In this document: positions 61,361-64,000 of the stretch, in pieces
Layout: every line of letters starts with the position of its first letter
Position numbering within the stretch: the first letter of the stretch is position 1
Origin: Planctomicrobium piriforme
Lineage (GTDB): Bacteria > Planctomycetota > Planctomycetia > Planctomycetales > Planctomycetaceae
DNA length: 64,000 nt
Direction: 5' to 3'
NCBI RefSeq assembly: GCF_900113665.1
Contig: NZ_FOQD01000007.1
Location: 124,001 to 188,000, forward strand
Program-made: the position numbers and the translations under genes
The notes under the pieces: model-generated
The model's database searches: none
Told to the model about the DNA's origin: nothing
What the model saw: the letters and a program-made list of their open reading frames with translations, nothing else

Positions 61361-61379
61361 AGCGTGCGGTTCATCAGGA

Positions 61380-62681
61380 TCAAGCGCCGGCGATGACGAC
61401 GGCGCTCGCCTGTCCGGGCTTGGTGTAATTGATGTTCAGGAAGACCTTCTTCTTTGTCGGTTCCGCCTGACCATGCACCAGGTGCAGGCCCGTCTCGGTG
61501 TCCGGGTGGTCGCAGTTCAGGATCGGCGGGATGGCGCCGGCATTCATGCTCAGCAGCGAACCGACGATCTCCATGAAGCCGCTGGCGGCGCCGGCATTGC
61601 CGAAATAGCCCTTGAGTGCGGTGACAGGCACATCGCTGCCGTCGAGCAACTGACGCAGGCCGGCCGCTTCATCTCGGTCACCTTCAACGGTGGCGACGCC
61701 GTGGGCATTCACATGTCCAAGGTCGCTGGCTTCCAGTCCTGCTCTTCGAAGAGCGCCCTTTGAGGCGTTGAGCACGGCCTTGGCGATGTCTGCTTCGCCG
61801 GTCGGTTTCGCCACACAGGAGGAACCGCCGCCGAGCAGATAGCCGTAAATCGTCGCGCCGCGCTGCTTGGCATGTTCGGCTTCTTCGAGTACCAGACAGA
61901 CCGCCGCTTCCGAGGCCACCTGACCGTTGCGCTGCGTGTCGAACGGCTTGCAACTGGCGGAAGGATTCTGTTCGTCGAAGCCCAATGGATCGGCCAGCCG
62001 TGCGTGAATCGCGCGAACCGGATGAATTCGAGTGCCGGTGCCGCCGACGAGCATCATGTCGGCCGCTCCCCGTTCCATGATATTCAGTGCTTCGGTGAGT
62101 GCGACTCCTGGTGATGCTTCATCGAGGGTCACCGAGTTATTGGGGCCGCGGGCATCCGTGAAGATCGCGATGTGGCAGGCAGGCATGTTCGGCAGGTACC
62201 GCAGCATCCACAGCGGTTCCATCTTGCCGATGCCCTTGCTCCCCCAGGCATCGAACTGAAACTTGCCTGATTCATCTTTGCAGGCTTCGGCGGGGTCGGT
62301 CATGGTGTCGGGGGGGAAGAACATCAGGTTCGCCCCGTACAGCACGCCCATCCGCTGATGATCGATTTTTTCGAGATCGAGTTTGGAATCGGCCAGTGCC
62401 TGGAGCGCGGCGGCGGTTCCCAACTGCGTCTCGCGGGACATCACCTTGATGCTCTTCCGCTGCGACTTGAGGTAGTCTTTCTTGGCGGCTTCTTCGGTAA
62501 ATTCTTTGACCTCGCCGCCGATGCAGCCGGGCGTGGCGGTGCAATGGTAGTGCTTCGTCGGTTCAATCCCCGACTTGCCGGCTTTCAGGTTGTCCCAGAA
62601 AGCCTCGCGGCCGATGCCGATGGGAGAAAAGATGCCGATCCCGGTGATGGCGATGCTGCGCTTCTGCACGTTTGAAGTCAT
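61380..62681 (-). CDS. Beta-ketoacyl synthase homologue lacking catalytic Cys and one His
   Basis: The 433-residue protein has the thiolase-fold layout of KAS II: SIAITGIGIFSPIGIGREAF, MGVLYGANLMF, GVALTEALNIMERGAADMML, a preserved first His in VNAHGVATVEGD (His327) and KGYFGNAGAASGFMEIVGSL. However, the nucleophile elbow reads TLDEASPG (185-192) where TACASG is expected, so the Cys is replaced by Asp or Glu, and Asn362 stands in place of the second His. It therefore should not condense acyl chains. It could be a chain-length-factor-like or decarboxylating partner, or an altered enzyme. ATG 62681 starts the core directly. Confidence 0.85.
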   Translation of the reverse strand: MTSNVQKRSIAITGIGIFSPIGIGREAFWDNLKAGKSGIEPTKHYHCTATPGCIGGEVKEFTEEAAKKDYLKSQRKSIKVMSRETQLGTAAALQALADSKLDLEKIDHQRMGVLYGANLMFFPPDTMTDPAEACKDESGKFQFDAWGSKGIGKMEPLWMLRYLPNMPACHIAIFTDARGPNNSVTLDEASPGVALTEALNIMERGAADMMLVGGTGTRIHPVRAIHARLADPLGFDEQNPSASCKPFDTQRNGQVASEAAVCLVLEEAEHAKQRGATIYGYLLGGGSSCVAKPTGEADIAKAVLNASKGALRRAGLEASDLGHVNAHGVATVEGDRDEAAGLRQLLDGSDVPVTALKGYFGNAGAASGFMEIVGSLLSMNAGAIPPILNCDHPDTETGLHLVHGQAEPTKKKVFLNINYTKPGQASAVVIAGA

Positions 62682-62882
62682 TCTGAAATCGAGTCTGCGG
62701 ATGGCTGCTGGCAGCCTGTCTGGCGATGGCCCCGACAGCACGCTGGCCCAGCGGCGGTTGCGTGGCCCAGACGGCAACGAACTCACTGACTGTGACCAGA
62801 TCCGCGGGGCGCACGGTCACCCCGAACGGCATCGCCGGGGCCTATTCTGACGATCAACGGGACGAACTGCAAAGGCCGATTT

Positions 62883-63968
62883 TCAGCGGCCTCCGTCGCG
62901 AAGCCGCGGGTCGGTGGCCTCCTGAAGTCCTTCCCCGATCAGATTATACGCCAGAACGGTGAGGAAAATTCCCAACCCGGGAAAAAGAATCAGCCACCAA
63001 TTCTGGTAATTTGACTGACCTGAGCGTAACAACTGACCCCAACTTGGGTTAGGCGGCGGGGCGCCAAAGCCGATGTAGCTCAGGGCTGTTTCGATCAGGA
63101 TTGCCGCGGCCACCCCAAACGTAATCGGCACCAGCACCGGCGCGAGCGAATTCGGGAGCAGGTAGCGGAAAATAATGCGGCCGGAGCTGACTCCCAGCAC
63201 CTTCGCGGCAGCGACATATTCCATCTGCTTGAGCTTCAGAAATTCACCGCGGACAAGTCGTGCGATTCCGGTCCAACTGGTCATGCCGATCACCGCCATC
63301 ATGTGCATCGTGGTCGGTTTCTCAATCACGGCGATCAGCGCCAGGATCAGAATCAGCGTCGGGATGCACATCACGACTTCAATGACGCGGCTCAGAACAA
63401 TGTCGGTCCAGCCGCCGTAGTAGCCGGCGATGGAACCAAACGTGAGACCGATCGCGGCGGCGATCCCCATCGAAACAAAGCCCACCAGCAGCGCCGTGCG
63501 CGTCCCATGGACCATCTGTGCGAAGACATCGAAACCGCGCGAATCTGTGCCGAACCAGTTCAGCCAGGTGGGACCGCTGCTCTGCGGGTTGGCCGGCCGG
63601 CCAGGGACTTCGTCGTCGGTGACGGCGCGTGACGGGTCATTGTACTTCAGTGGCCAGATGGCCCAACTGCCGGGATCGTTTTCCTTGAGCGGCTTGGGAT
63701 AACGTTTGAAGAAGGGGGCTCCTGAAAACGCGGCTTCCCAACGAGGGCTGTAGTACCCCAGGCAGGGAAAATAAAGCTGGCCCTTGTAACGGCAGACAAG
63801 CGGCTTGGTGCCGACGATGGCCGGTGAAAACAATGCCACGAGCGCCAGGAATGACACGAACACCAAAGCCAGCATCGGCAAGCGGCGCTGCCGAAAACGA
63901 CGCCAGGATTCTTGCCAGAAACCAGGCGACTTCGGAAGCGAATTCAGTGGAGGAAGCGTGGCGTTCAT
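62883..63968 (-). CDS. ABC transporter permease, DppC/OppC family
   Basis: The 361-residue protein is the second permease of a peptide/nickel-type importer. After the first membrane helix (about 32-52) a segment of about 80 residues faces the periplasm, containing two Cys (VCRYKG, FPCLGYY) and many aromatic and Pro residues. The core of five helices follows, with the EAA-type loop EYVAAAKVLGVSSGRIIFRY. The short remaining upstream sequence (63969-64000) cannot be assigned; a DppB-type permease would be expected upstream. The substrate is unknown. Confidence 0.9.
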   Translation of the reverse strand: MNATLPPLNSLPKSPGFWQESWRRFRQRRLPMLALVFVSFLALVALFSPAIVGTKPLVCRYKGQLYFPCLGYYSPRWEAAFSGAPFFKRYPKPLKENDPGSWAIWPLKYNDPSRAVTDDEVPGRPANPQSSGPTWLNWFGTDSRGFDVFAQMVHGTRTALLVGFVSMGIAAAIGLTFGSIAGYYGGWTDIVLSRVIEVVMCIPTLILILALIAVIEKPTTMHMMAVIGMTSWTGIARLVRGEFLKLKQMEYVAAAKVLGVSSGRIIFRYLLPNSLAPVLVPITFGVAAAILIETALSYIGFGAPPPNPSWGQLLRSGQSNYQNWWLILFPGLGIFLTVLAYNLIGEGLQEATDPRLRDGGR

Positions 63969-64000
63969 GAAAAATCAGTCGCAGCAACGTGCAGTGTGTT

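Overview
The window looks like chromosome of a planctomycete (phylum Planctomycetota). The best single marker is a DUF1559 protein with the pseudopilin-like N-terminus that is massively expanded in that phylum. GC content is high, intergenic palindromes are abundant, several genes resemble archaeal-type versions of bacterial enzymes (pheT, apgM), and the protein set (BY-kinase, giant secretin, PGPGW protein, secreted esterase fusion) fits. No rRNA, tRNA, CRISPR array or intact insertion sequence was seen.

Layout. 1-1873: start of an unknown gene and an HDOD-GGDEF protein, both on the minus strand. 2388-11840: a one-direction flagellar operon, flgB-flgC-fliE-fliF-fliG-fliH-fliI-fliJ-motE-like-fliQ-fliR-flhB; fliO and fliP are not in it. 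11927-16397 (minus): a tight three-gene signalling operon of REC-HD-GYP protein, thioredoxin-like membrane protein and hybrid histidine kinase. The flagellar operon is therefore flanked by a predicted c-di-GMP synthase on one side and a predicted c-di-GMP phosphodiesterase on the other. 16823-20889: a MarR regulator, then a sugar epimerase and a BY-kinase for exopolysaccharide.

21194-23947 is a small accessory island: a DUF6088/AbiEii-type toxin-antitoxin pair with a palindrome over its promoter and an apparently leaderless start, a GNAT pseudogene with two in-frame TGA codons, and a VOC gene flanked by direct repeats. 24204-30054 carries housekeeping genes: a four-domain S1 protein, an archaeal-type PheT with a zinc-ribbon motif, a HAD hydrolase and an EEP-family protein. 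30162-40513 (minus): mfd, a lipoprotein parvulin, and a 1795-residue secretin carrying about nine copies of an unfamiliar helical repeat.

40922-57753 is mixed: YihY, Dabb, desaturase, ApgM, a possible oxidase subunit III-like protein, FHA, response regulator, hemC, comF, a CDF transporter, a GT2 glycosyltransferase, a methyltransferase, a SNF2 helicase with an unknown partner, STAS, DUF1559 and ubiX. 58156-63968: an aldo-keto reductase, a secreted double-hydrolase fusion, a ketoacyl synthase homologue that has lost its catalytic Cys and one His, and an ABC permease that continues an operon beyond the window. Many gene ends carry short hairpin repeats of several unrelated families; these and the giant secretin are the least explained parts of the sequence.
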